A DNA stretch of 64,000 nt from Verrucomicrobium spinosum DSM 4136 = JCM 18804 (lineage in GTDB: Bacteria; Verrucomicrobiota; Verrucomicrobiia; Verrucomicrobiales; Verrucomicrobiaceae), in assembly GCF_000172155.1 (NCBI RefSeq), contig NZ_ABIZ01000001.1, positions 6,729,105 through 6,793,104 of the forward strand, given 5' to 3'. Below the pieces are notes generated by a model. The model made no database searches. It saw only the letters and a program-made list of their open reading frames with translations, and had not been told where the DNA came from. Every line of letters starts with the position of its first letter. Position 1 is the stretch's first letter. The translations under genes were made by a program, and so were the position numbers. Below are positions 61,487-64,000 of the stretch, one piece after another.

Positions 61487-62440
61487 TCAGGAATTGAGTT
61501 GTGTATTAGTTATTTCCCTTTTCTCCGCATTGTTCGTCTCGCTAGCTCCCGCTTCATTGGCGGCCATACGCTCCTGCTCTCTCAGACGATCACGCCGATA
61601 AATTTCAAACAGGTAGCTGTTCTCGTCCACGGAGGCCCAGCCCCGCCCCCACCTATCATCGCCGTACCTAAACATTGAGCTACGATACGAGTAGGATATG
61701 CACTCGCGATTTTGAATGATCCGGCCCAACTTAAGAGCCTCGTTCAAGGGCTCACATGCCATGGCTGGATCGGCAGCCGCCGACCTGAGTATCTGCAAGC
61801 TTTTACGCAACCACCCTAGCAGCCGGTGCATCGCCGCGTTGTATTCGCGCTGTTGAATTCTCTTGCGATCTCTTAACTGGGCCATTTCCACACCAATTTC
61901 CGTCATCATCCCCGGCAACCAATTCTTTACCTTCTCCCGTGCCTCGGCCTTGCGGGCGAAGGGCGGATACTCATCTTCCTTCCCCTTTCCACACCAGATG
62001 TTGGCCGCCTGGAGAAAGACCAACGACGCGGGCTTGCATCGATCCAGCGCGGCCAGGAGCAGTCGCTCCTGAAGCTGCAGACACTCGGCAAAGGACGTCT
62101 TCTGCCCTTTGAGCTGCCAGCGCCGGTGCATGATCGAGGCCCATGCTGCGTCAATGAGCTCCACCCCCACTCTCTTGGCCAGCCGCTCTTCAGTAAACCG
62201 CCCATCCCACCGTGGATACACCACCATGAGGCGCATCCGCACCGCATCCACCCCCAGCGTGATGTGCGCGGGCACACCGCCCGCCTCCGCCTCCTCCTCA
62301 GTGAAGTACTCGGCCAGCCCCACCCCGAGCTTCTTCAGGAGCGGCTCCGCCTGACGCAGCAGCTTCTGCCCAGGCTCCTGCTGGTTGTACACCGGCGTCC
62401 ACCACCAGGGCATCCCGGGCCTTCTGTTCCCCTCTGTCAT
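61487..62440 (-). CDS. Tandem paralogue 1, 317 residues, unknown function
   Basis: Begins with the Trp-rich MTEGNRRPGMPWWWTPVYN. Then come LLKKLGVGLAEYFTEEEA, a predicted folded core (HITLGVDAVRMRLMVVYPRW, then LIDAAWASIMHRRW), a helical middle (CLQLQERLLLAALDRC), a Tyr/Arg-rich piece (SYSYRSSMFRYGDD), and a charged C-terminal helix (YRRDRLREQERMAANEA). No signal peptide, membrane span or family recognised. Very similar to the next two copies; differences cluster after about residue 190 in the region LRDRKRIQQREYNAAMHRLL. Confidence 0.65.
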   Translation of the reverse strand: MTEGNRRPGMPWWWTPVYNQQEPGQKLLRQAEPLLKKLGVGLAEYFTEEEAEAGGVPAHITLGVDAVRMRLMVVYPRWDGRFTEERLAKRVGVELIDAAWASIMHRRWQLKGQKTSFAECLQLQERLLLAALDRCKPASLVFLQAANIWCGKGKEDEYPPFARKAEAREKVKNWLPGMMTEIGVEMAQLRDRKRIQQREYNAAMHRLLGWLRKSLQILRSAAADPAMACEPLNEALKLGRIIQNRECISYSYRSSMFRYGDDRWGRGWASVDENSYLFEIYRRDRLREQERMAANEAGASETNNAEKREITNTQLNS

Positions 62441-62497
62441 CGCATAAACTGCGGCTTAAACCCAGATTTGTCAAACAGCGAAGCAACCCTTCCCCTT

Positions 62498-63451
62498 TCA
62501 GGAATTGAGTTGTGTATTTGTTATTTCCGTTTCCTTCGCATTGTTCGCCTCGCTAGCTCGTGCCTCACTGGCGGCCATACGCTCCTGCTCTCTCAGACGA
62601 TCACGCCGGTAAATTTCAAACAGGTAGCTGTTCTCGTCCACGGAGGCCCAGCCCCGCGCACAGCCATCTTCGCCGTACCTAAACATACTGCTGCGATACG
62701 AATAGTATGTGTATTCGCGATTTTGGATCACCCGCCCTAGCTTGAGAGCCTCGGTTATCGGTTTGCATGTCGTAGCGGGATCCGCGGCCACAGCTCTCAG
62801 TAGTTGCAGGCATTTACTCAGCCAACCAAGAAGACGGTGCATTGCTGCATCATACTCTCGCTGCTCAATTTTTTTGGACCGCCTCACCTCTACCATCTCA
62901 AGACCAATTTCCAACATCATCCCCGGTAACCAATTATGAACCTTCTCCCGTGCCTCGGCCTTGCGGGCGAAGGGGGGATACTCATCCTCCTTCCCCTTTC
63001 CACACCAGATGTTGGCCGCCTGGAGAAAGACCAACGATGCGGGCTTGCAACGATCCAGCGCGGCCAGCAGCAGTCGCTCCTGAAGCTGCAGATACTCGGC
63101 AAAGGACGTCTTCTGCCCTTTGAGCTCCCAGCGCCGGTGCATGATCGAGGCCCATGCTGCATCGATCAACTCCACCCCCACTCTCTTGGCCAGCCGCTCT
63201 TCGGTAAAGCGTCCATCCCACCGTGGATACACCACCATGAGACGCATCCGCGCCGCATCCACCCCCAGGGTGATGTGCGCGGGCACACCGCCCGCCTCCG
63301 CCTCCTCCTCAGTGAAGTACTCGGCCAGCTCCACCCCGAGCTTCTTCAGGAGCGGCTCCGCCTGACGCAGCAGCTTCTGCCCAGGCTCCTGCTGGTTGTA
63401 CACCGGCGTCCACCACCAGGGCATCCCGGGCCTTCTGTTCCCCTCTGTCAT
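62498..63451 (-). CDS. Tandem paralogue 2, 317 residues, unknown function
   Basis: Same length as its neighbour and almost identical over the first 190 residues, with more changes in the following helices (EVRRSKKIEQREYDAAMHRL) and again conserved at the C-terminus. Head-to-tail arrangement with conserved 57-bp spacers suggests unequal crossing-over. Function is unknown. Confidence 0.65.
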   Translation of the reverse strand: MTEGNRRPGMPWWWTPVYNQQEPGQKLLRQAEPLLKKLGVELAEYFTEEEAEAGGVPAHITLGVDAARMRLMVVYPRWDGRFTEERLAKRVGVELIDAAWASIMHRRWELKGQKTSFAEYLQLQERLLLAALDRCKPASLVFLQAANIWCGKGKEDEYPPFARKAEAREKVHNWLPGMMLEIGLEMVEVRRSKKIEQREYDAAMHRLLGWLSKCLQLLRAVAADPATTCKPITEALKLGRVIQNREYTYYSYRSSMFRYGEDGCARGWASVDENSYLFEIYRRDRLREQERMAASEARASEANNAKETEITNTQLNS

Positions 63452-63507
63452 CGCATAAATTGCGACTCAATTCCGATTTTGTCAATCGGCAGAGCAACCC
63501 TTCCTCT

Positions 63508-64000
63508 TCAGGAACTGGCTTGCGCATTTGTTATTTCCCTTTCCTCTGGATTGTTCGCCTCGCTAGCTCTTGCCTCATTGGCGGCCATCCGCTCCTGCTC
63601 TCTCAGACGGTCGCGCCGATAAACTTCAAACAGGTAGCTATTCTCATCCACAGAGGCCCAGCCTCGCCCGCCGTTGTCGTCGCCGTACCTAAACATGCTG
63701 CTGCGATACGGATCGAGAATGTATTCTCCATTCTGAATCATTCTTCCCAGTCTTAGCGCCTCTGTTATGGGTTCACATGCCATGACAGGATCTGCCGCTG
63801 CAACTCTCAGCAGTTGCAGGCATTTGCGCAGCCAAGCTCGCAAACGATGCATCACCGCGTTGAAGTCCCGCTGCTCTATCTTCTTGAATCTCCTCACATC
63901 CACCATCTCCCGTGCAATTTCCGTCATCATGCCCGGCAGCCAGTTCTTTACCTTCTCCCGTGCCTCGGCCTTGCGGGCGAAGGGTGGATACTCATCTTCT
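63508..64000 (-). CDS. Tandem paralogue 3, C-terminal part only (runs off the window)
   Basis: The frame is open to the window edge, so the N-terminus lies outside. The visible part starts in EDEYPPFARKAEAREKVKNW, matching the other two copies, and ends ERMAANEARASEANNPEERE. The middle differs most (RRFKKIEQRDFNAVMHRLRA), as in the other pair. Confidence 0.65.
   Translation of the reverse strand, partial: EDEYPPFARKAEAREKVKNWLPGMMTEIAREMVDVRRFKKIEQRDFNAVMHRLRAWLRKCLQLLRVAAADPVMACEPITEALRLGRMIQNGEYILDPYRSSMFRYGDDNGGRGWASVDENSYLFEVYRRDRLREQERMAANEARASEANNPEEREITNAQASS

Overview
The window looks like chromosomal DNA of a GC-rich member of the Verrucomicrobiota. Three features point there: a Verru_Chthon cassette A-type pseudopilin-like protein (6355-10404, minus), a huge autotransporter-repeat protein with a PEP-CTERM-type tail (10876-15630, plus), and large multi-domain secreted enzymes with Ig-like modules. 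No rRNA, tRNA or CRISPR array was recognised. The species is an inference.

Layout. 0.4-5.1 kb: a secreted polysaccharide-lyase-8-like protein (minus). 5.5-6.2 kb: two small uncertain genes. 6.4-10.4 kb: the pseudopilin-like protein, divergent from the autotransporter-repeat protein, which ends at a clear terminator (15682-15716). 16.0-39.0 kb (plus): a phage-derived block with a terminase large subunit, small membrane and secreted proteins, a Pro/Ala-rich protein and a giant 3645-residue polyvalent protein (MuF-C-like, LPD-like, HTH, HExxGH metallopeptidase-like, PolyVal kinase-like, zeta-toxin-like tip). Two displaced partial copies of its 3' half follow (32.7-37.5 kb and 38.0-39.0 kb). 39.4-42.7 kb: an inverse-autotransporter-like outer membrane protein. 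42.7-44.6 kb: repeat-rich DNA with a gene remnant. 44.7-46.2 kb: a membrane-anchored Asp-box protein. 46.4-61.1 kb (minus): a second polyvalent or polymorphic-toxin locus, consisting of an intact 1756-residue protein with a coupled L7/L12-like putative immunity gene, a displaced 3' copy split by an IS66 element with a perfect 8-bp target duplication, and a stack of small putative immunity genes ending in a SUKH protein. 61.3-64.0 kb: a tandem array of paralogous 317-residue proteins of unknown function, plus a remnant.

How it fits together. The plus-strand and minus-strand loci share one design: a long 'carrier' protein made of modules, several borders marked by an R-L-[S/Q]-F-S motif, a variable C-terminal tip, and a small gene overlapping or just behind the tip. 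Small ORFs (63-97 codons) also lie inside the giant reading frames at the module joints, always in the +1 frame. In the three minus-strand copies the +1 frame is better conserved than the main frame. I read this as a modular effector/immunity system built on phage polyvalent proteins, diversified by adding displaced 3' cassettes, with immunity-like genes overprinted inside the carrier gene. The coordinates, frames, repeats, IS ends and target duplication are visible in the sequence. Toxin and immunity roles are inferred from family resemblance and gene order.
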